Shown here piece after piece: positions 27,327 through 35,516 of a stretch of DNA of 64,000 bases (positions are counted from its first letter, which is position 1; each line of letters opens with the position of its first letter). Origin of the DNA: G963676795 sp963677215 (GTDB taxonomy: Bacteria > Desulfobacterota > Desulfuromonadia > Desulfuromonadales > Geopsychrobacteraceae); the NCBI GenBank assembly GCA_963677215.1, contig OY781919.1:1488001-1552000 (forward strand). The letters run 5' to 3'. The position numbers and the translations under genes were made by a program. The notes beneath the pieces were generated by a model. The model ran no database searches. It was not told the origin of the DNA and was given only the letters and a program-made list of their open reading frames with translations.

Positions 27327-27465
27327 GGCAATTCAAAAATCGAAATTTCTCTTTTGACAGACTTTGAGCCACAAATTCAGCAGATTTTCACAAATAGGCA
27401 TATTTGAAAGAAGCCGAAGAAGCATTTCCGACGGCTTGTCGGTTCCAAAAGATCTGATTTTTGAC
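27327..27465 (+). repeat. Degenerate intergenic repeat, copy A
   Basis: Shares ATTCAAAAATCG ... CTTTTGACA with copy B, and CAAAT-AGG, AGCATTTC and GTTCC-AAAGATCT with copy C. Contains a stem AGCCG/CGGCT (27412-27436) enclosing AAGCATTTCC. It lies between the divergent kinase gene and the small gene at 27580. Confidence 0.5.
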
Positions 27466-27579
27466 TGAGTTTAGTATGACAATACATTTTGCAGAAAATT
27501 AGGCTATGCAGAACACTGCAAAACCGAGTTCATGTTAAAATCAATATAGAAAAAAAACAGAGCAGATAGGAGACTGACG

Positions 27580-27843
27580 ATGATTAATATAGAAAAAGCT
27601 ATGCTGAATCCTTCAAGTGAGTTTTCGCATCCAGAGGATGTCCTCAAACAAAAAAATATATTGAAAGAGCAACAGGTCGCGATATTGCAACGTTGGGAAT
27701 ATGATGCCCGCGAACTTTCCGTCGCAGAAGAAGAGAATATGACCGGTGGGCCACCCAATATGCTTACGGAGATTCTCGATGCCCTTCACAAACTAGGAGT
27801 GGACAAAACAGGTGAGCATTCACCTCCGACAAAGCAGGGATGA
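27580..27843 (+). CDS. Conserved small hypothetical protein
   Basis: An 87-residue soluble, mostly helical protein. The order FSHPEDVL, L-EQQVAILQRWEYDAREL, AEEENMTGGPPNML recalls a small conserved family found widely in proteobacteria, in which WEYDARE and AEEE-M are the fixed points; the function is unknown to me. ATG 27580 has ATAGGAGACTGACG upstream. It converges on the ferredoxin gene with 9 bases between stops, in a stress-related neighbourhood. Confidence 0.75.
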   Translation: MINIEKAMLNPSSEFSHPEDVLKQKNILKEQQVAILQRWEYDARELSVAEEENMTGGPPNMLTEILDALHKLGVDKTGEHSPPTKQG

Positions 27844-27852
27844 CAATACCAT

Positions 27853-28026
27853 TTACGCCCATTTAATGACATCGACCGGACATACAGAGTCGCATGATCC
27901 GCAATCGGTACATGTCTCTTTGTCTATAACGTGAACATCCCCTTGCTCACTGATTGCATTGACCGGACAAACCTCAGCACAGGTACCACAGTTAATACAG
28001 CCATCATCGATCCAATGAGATCCCAT
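27853..28026 (-). CDS. 2[4Fe-4S] ferredoxin (paralogue 1)
   Basis: A 57-residue bacterial ferredoxin carrying two clusters: CINCGTCAEVCPV and CTDCGSCDSVCPV, all eight cysteines present. It transfers single low-potential electrons in the cytoplasm. ATG 28026 (MGSHWIDDGCINC) follows AAAGGAATT; an upstream in-frame start at 28074 lacks one. It is closely similar to the ferredoxin at 31956-32135, pointing to duplication. Confidence 0.93.
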   Translation of the reverse strand: MGSHWIDDGCINCGTCAEVCPVNAISEQGDVHVIDKETCTDCGSCDSVCPVDVIKWA

Positions 28027-28227
28027 CACTAATTCCTTTCGAATTGCACAATAAAATATGAGTTTAACAGCCATTCAGAGCAATTCAATATGAACCAAAA
28101 GTCTGTTTATCCAAATATGACGATATTTAAGGTTGAGGTGGTTTCTCTTTCATTTAAATAGCCCCTCTTTATTGTGACCAATCTGGTAAGGTAATATGTG
28201 ATATGGACCTCTTCAGTTAGGGGGCCT

Positions 28228-28251
28228 GCGTTGGGTTCATTTCGCCAACGC
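28228..28251 (+). promoter_or_regulatory. Leader stem-loop upstream of superoxide dismutase
   Basis: A 7-bp stem (GCGTTGG / CCAACGC) with a 10-base loop, 65 bases upstream of the sod start. No T-run. It could be a 5' UTR structure; the rest of 28027-28315 shows no gene. Confidence 0.35.
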
Positions 28252-28315
28252 CTTAACCGCAAATACCAATCGCCCAAATTCCGGGGTATGTGCGAGAGAA
28301 TTGAAGGAGTTGTCT

Positions 28316-28918
28316 ATGTCATATACATTACCTGAATTACCATACAGCTATGCAGCATTGGATCCTCATATTGATGCCCAAACCATGGAGATCCACCACA
28401 CCAAACACCATCAGGCCTATATCAATAATCTCAATAATGCCCTGAAAGACTCCCCCTTGAGCGAACTTCCGGTTGATACACTTATGACCATGCTGGAGAA
28501 GGTCCCTGTAGATCTCCGGACTGCCGTTCGCAACAATGGTGGCGGACATCTCAATCATAGCCTGTTCTGGACAGTCCTGAGTCCGGATGGAGGAGGTGAA
28601 CCTGGTGGCCCGCTGGCCATGGCGATAGGCCAAGAGCTTGGTGGCTACGTAAAGTTCAAGGAGACCTTCACCCAAGCGGCATTAGGCCGGTTTGGCAGCG
28701 GTTGGGCATGGTTAAGTCTGACTCCGACGGGGCAACTTACTGTTGAAAGTACTCCGAATCAAGACAGTCCACTTATGCATGGAAACATACCAATATTAGG
28801 GATCGACGTCTGGGAACATGCCTACTACCTGAAATACCAGAATCGACGAGCAGACTATATCGGCGCGTTTTTTGAGATCATCAACTGGATTGAGGTCGAG
28901 CGCAGGTTCCTGAAATAG
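28316..28918 (+). CDS. Superoxide dismutase (Fe/Mn type)
   Basis: A 200-residue cytoplasmic enzyme dismutating superoxide. The N-terminal helical domain has MEIHHTKHHQAYINNLN with the first metal His; the second follows in GGGHLNHSLFW; the C-terminal domain ends the metal set in GIDVWEHAYYLKYQNRRADY. GSGWAWLS is present. Metal preference (Fe or Mn) cannot be fixed. GAAGGAG precedes ATG 28316. Head of a plus-strand run (sod, rpiB, unknown, pterin dehydratase). Confidence 0.95.
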   Translation: MSYTLPELPYSYAALDPHIDAQTMEIHHTKHHQAYINNLNNALKDSPLSELPVDTLMTMLEKVPVDLRTAVRNNGGGHLNHSLFWTVLSPDGGGEPGGPLAMAIGQELGGYVKFKETFTQAALGRFGSGWAWLSLTPTGQLTVESTPNQDSPLMHGNIPILGIDVWEHAYYLKYQNRRADYIGAFFEIINWIEVERRFLK

Positions 28919-29035
28919 CCGTTCAGATTCAAAAGGGAGGTTCTTGGATAGGTGCCTCCCTTTGGGGCAGGACCTTCAGCCCTTGATAGCTTTGTTCCGG
29001 GCCTGTTAGGTGTTTCCAGTCACAATGGGATAGGT

Positions 29036-29464
29036 ATGGCAAAAATTGCAATAGCCTCAGATCATGCGGGGTACCACTTAAAGAAAATTTTGATTGCTCA
29101 CCTTAAAGCCGCAGGCCATAGGATAAATGATTTTGGCACAGACAGTGATACGCCGGCAGATTATCCCGATTACATCCGTCCTGCAGCCATCAGTGTTGCT
29201 TCTGGAAATGACGAATTGGGAATCGTTCTTGGTGGTAGTGGCAATGGTGAAGCTATAGCGGCAAACAAGGTTTATGGGGTGCGCTGTGCCCTGTGCTGGA
29301 ATGAGAAAAGCGCTCGCCTTGCCAAGAAACATAACAACGCAAACATGATTTCTATTGGTGCGCGTATGGTGAGTCAACGTGAAGCATTAAAAATAGTCGA
29401 TACATGGCTACAATCTGAATTCGAATACGGTAGACATGCCCACAGAATTGAAAAAATCGAATAA
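29036..29464 (+). CDS. rpiB: Ribose-5-phosphate isomerase B (actinobacterial-type active site)
   Basis: A 142-residue RpiB/LacAB-fold enzyme interconverting ribose-5-P and ribulose-5-P. The N-terminus IAIASDHAGYHLKK, the phosphate loop GGSGNGEAIAANKV and the HNNANMISIGARM segment are typical. Most RpiB have GTGxGMSIAANK with a catalytic Cys; this one has GGSGNGE, the form in Mycobacterium where Glu takes over as base. The start is set at MAKIAIASDH after GGGATAGGT. It follows sod by about 120 bases. Confidence 0.9.
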   Translation: MAKIAIASDHAGYHLKKILIAHLKAAGHRINDFGTDSDTPADYPDYIRPAAISVASGNDELGIVLGGSGNGEAIAANKVYGVRCALCWNEKSARLAKKHNNANMISIGARMVSQREALKIVDTWLQSEFEYGRHAHRIEKIE

Positions 29465-29599
29465 GGTCGCTAATCTTATTTTTATAAAGAATGAGCCTTG
29501 GGAGGGCTGTCCGAGACGAGCCCTGTCAGCGCCCCATGGAGATAGAGAAAGCTGTGAAGGATTTGAGAAAATATCAATAAATGAAATATGGAGAGAAAC

Positions 29600-30019
29600 A
29601 TGGTCAGAAAAGATTATGTCCTCAGGGTGCTGGAACAGACACCGGAAAAAGAGGCGCGCTTTTTCGCAGCATGGAAATCGAGTGTCGAACTGGTTGGCAG
29701 TCATCTGTTCGGCCCGAAATCTCCAGCGACAGCGAAGGACAAGGATGGACTTCGCCCGCAGTACAAGTTGATTGAAGCTGAACTGGCCACGGAGAGTTGC
29801 GGTGAAGAGCAGTTTCTGACTGGAATGGTCAGTTTCTTCGATCCGGCCTGGGGAGAAGATCTGGTGAAAAGGATCGACTGCCACAAATCACTATGCGGCC
29901 TGACCTACAATCTGGATCACGAGCGTATTGAACTGCTTTGTGAACTGCTTCGGAACTACTCAGGTTGGGTAACAGACGATTCTACGACATGCACTACGCG
30001 TTGTAGCGGTTGCGACTGA
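29600..30019 (+). CDS. Hypothetical protein with C-terminal cysteine cluster
   Basis: A 139-residue soluble protein I do not recognise. It starts MVRKDYVLRVLEQTPEKEAR, is acidic and helical in the middle, and ends in TTCTTRCSGCD, a Cys-rich tail that may bind metal, with two more cysteines at CHKSLCG. ATG 29600 has GGAGAG at 6-base spacing. It lies in the same direction between rpiB and the pterin dehydratase gene. Confidence 0.65.
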   Translation: MVRKDYVLRVLEQTPEKEARFFAAWKSSVELVGSHLFGPKSPATAKDKDGLRPQYKLIEAELATESCGEEQFLTGMVSFFDPAWGEDLVKRIDCHKSLCGLTYNLDHERIELLCELLRNYSGWVTDDSTTCTTRCSGCD

Positions 30020-30070
30020 CCCGCGACATCTGCAACGGAACAAAACTTATTCATGAGGGGGCATAAGGCG

Positions 30071-30430
30071 GTGAACGGACTCATTGACAAGACCTGTATT
30101 CCATGTAGAGAGGGTGCTCCTTTAGCAACCGAGGCGGAAATTGACAAATACATGACGGAACTTCCGGACTGGAAAATCGGAGTTGTTTCCGGCGTCAATC
30201 ATCTTGAGAAAACCTATAAATTTAAAAATTTCAAGCAGGCTCTGGAATTCAGTAACGAAGTTGGAGCGCTTGCTGAACAAGAAAAACATCATCCCGCAAT
30301 ATTGACAGAATGGGGGCAGGTCACTGTGAGATGGTGGACCCATAAAATAGATGGTTTGCATGTCAATGACTTCATTATGGCGGCAAAAACCGACCAGATA
30401 ATCAGATGTAGTCATCGCGACTTGATCTGA
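30071..30430 (+). CDS. Pterin-4a-carbinolamine dehydratase (PhhB family)
   Basis: A 119-residue enzyme removing water from 4a-hydroxytetrahydropterin. The core LPDWKI ... LEKTYKFKNFKQALEF, the active-site EKHHPAILTEWG and VTVRWWTHKIDGLHVND are all present. GTG 30071 is chosen because it aligns with the start of Pseudomonas PhhB and has GAGGGGG upstream; an in-frame ATG at 30053 would add six residues without a ribosome site. No aromatic amino acid hydroxylase is nearby, so its pterin source may be molybdopterin or another cofactor. Confidence 0.9.
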   Translation: MNGLIDKTCIPCREGAPLATEAEIDKYMTELPDWKIGVVSGVNHLEKTYKFKNFKQALEFSNEVGALAEQEKHHPAILTEWGQVTVRWWTHKIDGLHVNDFIMAAKTDQIIRCSHRDLI

Positions 30431-30491
30431 CCGTTACCAGTTTTTCGGAGGTGTCAGATCAAGTCGAAACTAATTCAAGTAAAGTCACAAT

Positions 30492-31400
30492 TTATGATGT
30501 TGGCACTAATTGCTTCCGCAAGAATGCCAGGGTTCGGTCCCAGGCCAGTTCTGCTGCGGCCTTGTTGTAGCGTCCGGTTGAATCGTTATGAAAGCCGTGG
30601 TTCACGCCGGGATAGATAAAAGCTTCGTAGGGGACTTTGTTGGTCTTGAGCAGCTCTTCGTAATCCGACCATGAGGCATTGACCCGCTTGTCCAGCTCGG
30701 CAAAATGGAGCAGCAGTGGACCTTTGACCTTAGCTCGTAATGCTTCAGCGGCCGGTGTTCCGTAAAAGGGAACCCCGGCGTCAAGATCATGGGGAATTGA
30801 GGCGGCAAGCATGTTGACTATGTAGCCCCCAAAGCAGAATCCTACCGCCCCCAGCTGGCCATTTCCTTGTGGGTGTGCCTTGATAAATTGGGCGGCAGCA
30901 ATAAAATCCTCCTCGATTTTTGCACGCTCCATACTGGCTTGAAGGGCACGACCGTCATCGTCATTCCCCGGGTAGCCACCGAGCGGATAAAGGGCATCCG
31001 GAGCAAACGCGATGAATCCCTCTTTGGCCAGTCGCCGGGCGACATCTTTGATATAGGGATTGAGTCCACGGTTTTCATGAACGACCAGGACTGTCGCCAA
31101 TGGCATGCTGACCTCTTTGGGGGTCACCAGGTAGCCCTGACCCGTGCCGTATCCCTGAGGAGATTCGAACCGGACGTAACTGGCTTTGATGGCTGAATCG
31201 TTAAAGTTGACCTGCTCAGCGAGAGCATAGTTGGGTAGCAGCACCGAGGTGAGGGCGCTCATGCTGAAACCAACGGCAGCAAGAGTTGCCAGTCGCTGCA
31301 AAAACTCACGCCGATCGATGATACCGTGAGCATATTCATCATACCAATCAAAGGCTTCCTGGGGGATTTCTCGTTGCGGGTTCGATGGACTTGTTGACAT
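30492..31400 (-). CDS. Tat-exported dienelactone hydrolase family protein
   Basis: A 302-residue alpha/beta hydrolase. Residues about 29-62 form a twin-arginine-type signal (DRREFLQRLATLAAVGFSMS), so export by Tat is likely. The DLH domain follows, with the Cys nucleophile in GAVGFCFGGY and the catalytic His in PGVNHGFHND; the acid residue lies in between. Typical members cleave dienelactone, but broad esterase roles are common and the substrate here is unknown. The ribosome site before 31400 is GGAGT. DoxX follows upstream on the same strand. Confidence 0.88.
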   Translation of the reverse strand: MSTSPSNPQREIPQEAFDWYDEYAHGIIDRREFLQRLATLAAVGFSMSALTSVLLPNYALAEQVNFNDSAIKASYVRFESPQGYGTGQGYLVTPKEVSMPLATVLVVHENRGLNPYIKDVARRLAKEGFIAFAPDALYPLGGYPGNDDDGRALQASMERAKIEEDFIAAAQFIKAHPQGNGQLGAVGFCFGGYIVNMLAASIPHDLDAGVPFYGTPAAEALRAKVKGPLLLHFAELDKRVNASWSDYEELLKTNKVPYEAFIYPGVNHGFHNDSTGRYNKAAAELAWDRTLAFLRKQLVPTS

Positions 31401-31498
31401 GGAATGACTCCTATTCGCCAGGATGTTGCAGCCAGATTATTGTTCGATTGCTCCGTTTATTTTTTCCGAAAATATTTTCAACGAAACATCAGGGCAGG

Positions 31499-31903
31499 CT
31501 AGCTTCCCGTCCGTTTTTTGTTCAGGAGCCTGTCAATTCCCCACGGGCCACCGCCCGCGAAAACAAAGTAAAGAAAAATGAAACAAAACAATACGGACAG
31601 CTCACCACGATTATTGAGAGGCCAGAACCCTTTCGGAAAGTGCGCCATGAAATAGGCGAATGCCATCTCTCCGCAGAGCAGAAATGCTATCTGGCGGGTA
31701 AAAAGTCCGAGCAATAGAATCGCTCCGCCAAAAAACTCCAGGACACCAGCCACACCATAAAGAGAAAAGAGGTCGAAAGGAGAATTCTGGGGCGCCGGGA
31801 AGCCGAACAGTTTTTGTGCTCCATGCTGCATGAACAAAAGGGCGACAACGATTCTGACGATACTCAATACAACGGGACTCCAGGTGTTCAAAAAACTTTT
31901 CAT
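31499..31903 (-). CDS. DoxX family membrane protein
   Basis: A 134-residue four-span inner-membrane protein of the DoxX family (VVALLFMQHGAQKLFGFPAP; GVLEFFGGAILLLGLFTRQI; GEMAFAYFMAHFPKGFWPLN). Members associate with redox stress responses and quinone-linked oxidation; the exact role is unknown. It is in a minus-strand run with the ferredoxin upstream and the dienelactone hydrolase downstream, probably one operon. Confidence 0.88.
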   Translation of the reverse strand: MKSFLNTWSPVVLSIVRIVVALLFMQHGAQKLFGFPAPQNSPFDLFSLYGVAGVLEFFGGAILLLGLFTRQIAFLLCGEMAFAYFMAHFPKGFWPLNNRGELSVLFCFIFLYFVFAGGGPWGIDRLLNKKRTGS

Positions 31904-31955
31904 GTTTTTGTACTCCTTAGAGAGGCAGACAGATTGCGGGAATGGTTGGCGTCAA

Positions 31956-32135
31956 TCAGCCATCTTCCCAGCGGATGACGTCGACAGGGCAGACATCGTT
32001 ACAGGCCCCGCAGTCTATGCAGGTGTCCTTGTCAATAACATGGACATCCCCTTCGGGGCTGATTGCATCGACTGGACAGACTTCCGCACAAGCACCACAA
32101 TTGATACAGCCTTCATCAATCCAATGAGTTCCCAT
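31956..32135 (-). CDS. 2[4Fe-4S] ferredoxin (paralogue 2), short gene
   Basis: A 59-residue ferredoxin starting MGTHWIDEGCINCGACAEVC and ending CIDCGACNDVCPVDVIRWED-G. All eight cluster cysteines are present. CGGAGG lies 7 bases before ATG 32135. It is a close paralogue of 27853-28026, differing mostly by conservative changes. It sits 52 bases upstream of doxX on the same strand and so probably heads that operon. Its small size makes it easy to miss. Confidence 0.92.
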   Translation of the reverse strand: MGTHWIDEGCINCGACAEVCPVDAISPEGDVHVIDKDTCIDCGACNDVCPVDVIRWEDG

Positions 32136-32300
32136 GATATGCCTCCGTTGTTGAGATTTTTAATAGGTTAGCAGGTATTTGACACCTTACAATTGGATTG
32201 GCCAAACTTACTCCGGCGGCCATTACTGTTGATCCTTTCTGTGATCAGTTGTTCTCTTTCAAATTTATCGCTTACAGTCAAGACATGGAAGAAGCCATGT

Positions 32301-32406
32301 GCATATTCAAAAATCGCAATTTTACTTTTGACATGGGCTTTGCAAAAAAAAGCTGTCGGAGCATTTCCCCGGCGACGTTTCTGTTTCAAGAGGTCTAGAT
32401 TTGAAG
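32301..32406 (+). repeat. Degenerate intergenic repeat, copy B
   Basis: Matches copy A over ATTCAAAAATCG-AATTT ... CTTTTGACA and shares GGAGCATTTCC inside a GTCG/CGAC stem (32356-32377), then AGGTCTAGATTTGAAG, equivalent to AAGATCT-AT in A and C. Confidence 0.5.
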
Positions 32407-32414
32407 CAAAAGAG

Positions 32415-32455
32415 AAAAACCCCGATACGCTGGAGGGGGATAGCGAATCGGGGTT
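32415..32455 (-). terminator. Stem-loop with minus-strand T-run
   Basis: Stem AACCCCGAT / ATCGGGGTT with an inner CGCT/AGCG helix. On the minus strand it is followed by TTTTCTCTTTT, so it resembles a leftward terminator, though no gene ends here. Confidence 0.55.
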
Positions 32456-32731
32456 CACGTCTGTTAAGACATCTCTTAGAATATTTTAAAGCTTAGCGCG
32501 TGTCAATCGCAGAATTCAATTCATTATAAGGACCCATTAGAAAATGAATGACTTCTACGATTTAAAAAATACCCCCTGTAGATTTTCAGAGAATTCGTCA
32601 TGAAATTTATGACATTTGAGATATGCCTTCTCGTTCAATAAACTTAATAGATATCAATGCATATCTTTGAATGTTATATTGTCAACATACGTAGCTTTGG
32701 GTTCTGCATTTTTCTCCTTGGGAGCTTCTGT

Positions 32732-33400
32732 ATGTCGAAAATATTGTTGGTTGATGACAAGATAGCCAACCTGGTCGCCCTTGAAGCAATACTGGAAAAT
32801 TGTGGTGCGAAACTTTTTACTGCGACATCGGGAAATGAAGCTCTAGCACTGATGCTGGAAGAGAAGTTTGCACTGGTTCTACTGGATGTACAAATGCCAG
32901 GCATGGATGGTTATGAAGTTGCGGAATTGATGCGACAGAACCCTGATACCCAAGATATCCCCATTATTTTTGTCACAGCAATCAACAAGGAGAAGATGCA
33001 CGTCTTCAAGGGGTACGAGTCTGGAGCGGTCGATTACATTTTCAAGCCGATCGATGACAAAATCCTGAAAAGCAAGGTTTCTGTCTTTATACAACTTGAT
33101 CGAAAAAATGAAGAGCTTCTCAACGAGATTGAACTACGCAAGCAGGCAGAAAATGAAAAAAACAAGATTATTCTCCAACTGCAAGATGCCTTGTCGGAAG
33201 TGAAAACATTGCGCGGCATCATCCCAATCTGTTCGAAATGTAAAAGCATTAGAGATGATCAAGGTTTTTGGCAACGTCTGGAAGACTATTTACTTGCTCA
33301 TAGCGATATTGAAATGACTCATAGCCTTTGTCTGAAGTGTGCTGAAGAAATGTATGGAGGAGAAGCCTGGTATGAAAAGTCGAAAGAAGAGCATAAGTGA
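32732..33400 (+). CDS. Response regulator with C-terminal cysteine-motif domain
   Basis: A 222-residue protein: receiver domain (about 1-120; MSKILLVDDK, LVLLDVQMPGMDGYE), a coiled linker (about 128-165), then the short domain LRGIIPICSKCKSIRDD-x-G-x-W and SLCLKCAEEMY, with two CxxC motifs that probably bind zinc. This tail is common behind receivers and PAS domains in delta-proteobacteria; its output is not known. ATG 32732 has GGGAG upstream. Its receiver is a near copy of that in the next gene, with which it overlaps or abuts. Confidence 0.88.
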   Translation: MSKILLVDDKIANLVALEAILENCGAKLFTATSGNEALALMLEEKFALVLLDVQMPGMDGYEVAELMRQNPDTQDIPIIFVTAINKEKMHVFKGYESGAVDYIFKPIDDKILKSKVSVFIQLDRKNEELLNEIELRKQAENEKNKIILQLQDALSEVKTLRGIIPICSKCKSIRDDQGFWQRLEDYLLAHSDIEMTHSLCLKCAEEMYGGEAWYEKSKEEHK

Positions 33401-33411
33401 ACGATTTGATT

Positions 33412-34368
33412 ATGCCGCAGATTTTACTGGTTGATGACAAAAAAGCCAACCTGATTGCCCTCGAAGCACTACTGGAGCGTTGTGGAGCAAGGCTGTTTAC
33501 TGCGACTTCGGGAAATGAAGCGCTGGCACTAATGTTGGAGCACACGTTTGCTCTGGTTCTGCTGGATGTGCAAATGCCGGATATGGACGGTTACGAAGTT
33601 GCTGAATTGATGCGTCAGAATCTTGATACCCGGGATATTCCTATTATTTTTGTCACGGCCATCAATAAGGAAAAGACCCACGTCTTCAAAGGGTATGAAT
33701 CGGGCGCAGTCGATTATCTGTACAAGCCTATCGAACCTTCTATCTTACTGAGTAAGATCAGCATATTCATTAAAATGTGGGAAAAGAACGCCAGGTTAAG
33801 AGAGACCGTAGCCGAACTGGAAGCGGCAAATCAGACGATCCTGACACAGCAGGAAGAGCTTCGCCAGTTAGCTATCCACGATCATCTGACCGGCATGTAC
33901 CAGCGGCGCTGGTTTGATGAGATGATTGAAAAAGCGGTGGCCTTTTCAATCCGGAACAATGTCCCTTTGACACTTGCGATGCTCGATATCGATCACTTCA
34001 AGTCGATCAATGACAACTACGGCCATGATGTTGGCGACACGGTTTTGGTGCAGGTAGCTCAGGTATTGGCGGAGTCTATTCGAACTTCTGATGCGGTTTT
34101 TCGTTATGGCGGTGAGGAGTTTGCCATTCTCTTGCCCAATACAGACCGCCTGTCTGCAACTGACGTTTGTGAACGAATTCGGCAAAACATCGTGGAGCGC
34201 CCATTCAGATATGACGGCGGACAGCTGTCTATCTCGCTGAGCGGAGGTATTGCCGAGTTGCTTGAACTGGAAAAACCGACTCCGAAGAATCTGCTGATCT
34301 GTGCCGACGGCCGACTTTACCGTGCAAAATTATCTGGCCGGAATCGCATTTGCGATAACGGCTGCTGA
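33412..34368 (+). CDS. Diguanylate cyclase with receiver domain (REC-GGDEF)
   Basis: A 318-residue regulator: receiver (about 1-120; LVLLDVQMPDMDGYE), a short coil, and a GGDEF domain (about 150-315) with an intact active site RYGGEEFAILLP, so it should make cyclic di-GMP when phosphorylated. The start is taken at ATG 33412 by alignment with the paralogous receiver upstream; a GTG at 33397 overlaps the previous stop (GTGA), so either coupled start is possible. Confidence 0.9.
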   Translation: MPQILLVDDKKANLIALEALLERCGARLFTATSGNEALALMLEHTFALVLLDVQMPDMDGYEVAELMRQNLDTRDIPIIFVTAINKEKTHVFKGYESGAVDYLYKPIEPSILLSKISIFIKMWEKNARLRETVAELEAANQTILTQQEELRQLAIHDHLTGMYQRRWFDEMIEKAVAFSIRNNVPLTLAMLDIDHFKSINDNYGHDVGDTVLVQVAQVLAESIRTSDAVFRYGGEEFAILLPNTDRLSATDVCERIRQNIVERPFRYDGGQLSISLSGGIAELLELEKPTPKNLLICADGRLYRAKLSGRNRICDNGC

Positions 34369-34398
34369 TTTCAGATTGAATTCCGGTGGGGAATGCTC

Positions 34399-35505
34399 AT
34401 GTCTCGATTTTTAAGCCTGATTACCGCTGTTTCTTTTCTCTTACTCCTCTCTTGTGTATCGGTTGTCGCAGGCAAAGTCCCGATAACGGCGGTCGGCTTA
34501 CCACTCGCTGATCATTATGCCGCTATTGTCGCTTATGAGAAATATCATGACCAGATGCAGGAAGTCGATTTCCATTTCAAAATTCTGCCCGGACCTGAAT
34601 TGGTGAGGGCGGCTTTCCTCTCTGATTCAAGCATCGATGTCGCATTCAATGTTGCGCCGATGGTTCTGGATATGTTTGCGCAGACACCGACCTTCAAGTG
34701 GGTGAGCCTAGTTCATCGCGATGGTAATGCTCTGGCGATTAATCTTACGTTGTTGAAAGAGCTGCAATTACCCAGCGATAAAAGATCACGCTTGCCCGAC
34801 GCCAAGCTGGCCTCAGCCATTCGTAGCTACAAGCAAAACCATGGGGGTCCAGTCCGGATCGCAATACCGTCCAAGCTGTCCACCCATTCAGCAATTCTCT
34901 ATAAATACCTGCGCGATCAAGGATTAAGCTTCGGGTTCCAACGATCGGACAACGTTGACGTTTTGCTTGAGATCGTCAAGCCGCCAAACGCACTCACTTT
35001 TTTGAAAAAGCAAGATGCTCGTGCAAGAGCGGCGGCCTTCGAACAGTCCCTTCCCTGGCCCGAATTGAGTGAAAGTGCCAACAATGGCCGTATTGCCTGG
35101 TATTCGAAAGATGTTATGAGTCACGACAAGGGGCATGTCGAATGTATCGCTATCGCTAAAAATGAAACCATCCGCAACAAGCGTGCTGCTTTAGCGGAGG
35201 TTATCACCTACCTGCATCGTGCTGGAGAAGATATAGAAATAGCGCGACGCCAAGGGGGGGGACCCCTAGATGAGATTGTCACACTGATCCAGCGCCATAT
35301 TCCGGCCCATAGCCGTGACGCCATTCTCCAGAGTCTGCGGGATGATCTTTATACCATCAACTATCTGAACCTGAATATTGATGAGAATGCCAAACAAAGT
35401 ATGTTGAACATCATGGAACTGTCCCTTGAGGCAGGATTTTTAGCGCAGCAGGTTGACCTCGATCAGTTAGTTGACGAAAGCTTTAATAGTCCAGCGACAG
35501 AATAA
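34399..35505 (+). CDS. Periplasmic solute-binding protein (NMT1/SsuA-like) without transporter
   Basis: A 368-residue exported binding protein. The signal segment FLSLITAVSFLLLLSC has a lipobox-like LLSC, so a lipoprotein is possible. The mature part (ITAVGLPLADHYAAIVAYEK; SSIDVAFNVAPMVLDM-type core) resembles the nitrate/sulfonate/taurine binding family. No permease or ATPase is adjacent; instead it precedes a giant sensor kinase by 11 bases, suggesting it works as the ligand-binding partner of that sensor. ATG 34399 suits the GGTGGGG site better than 34393. Confidence 0.75.
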   Translation: MSRFLSLITAVSFLLLLSCVSVVAGKVPITAVGLPLADHYAAIVAYEKYHDQMQEVDFHFKILPGPELVRAAFLSDSSIDVAFNVAPMVLDMFAQTPTFKWVSLVHRDGNALAINLTLLKELQLPSDKRSRLPDAKLASAIRSYKQNHGGPVRIAIPSKLSTHSAILYKYLRDQGLSFGFQRSDNVDVLLEIVKPPNALTFLKKQDARARAAAFEQSLPWPELSESANNGRIAWYSKDVMSHDKGHVECIAIAKNETIRNKRAALAEVITYLHRAGEDIEIARRQGGGPLDEIVTLIQRHIPAHSRDAILQSLRDDLYTINYLNLNIDENAKQSMLNIMELSLEAGFLAQQVDLDQLVDESFNSPATE

Positions 35506-35516
35506 AAGGCGCCGCA

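Larger units (their letters stand above)
32136..32731. other. Long divergent intergenic region
   Basis: About 600 bases between the ferredoxin (minus) and the response regulator (plus). It holds repeat copy B (32301-32406) and a hairpin with a minus-strand T-run (32415-32455). The remainder is AT-rich and presumably carries both promoters; no further gene is seen. Confidence 0.5.
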
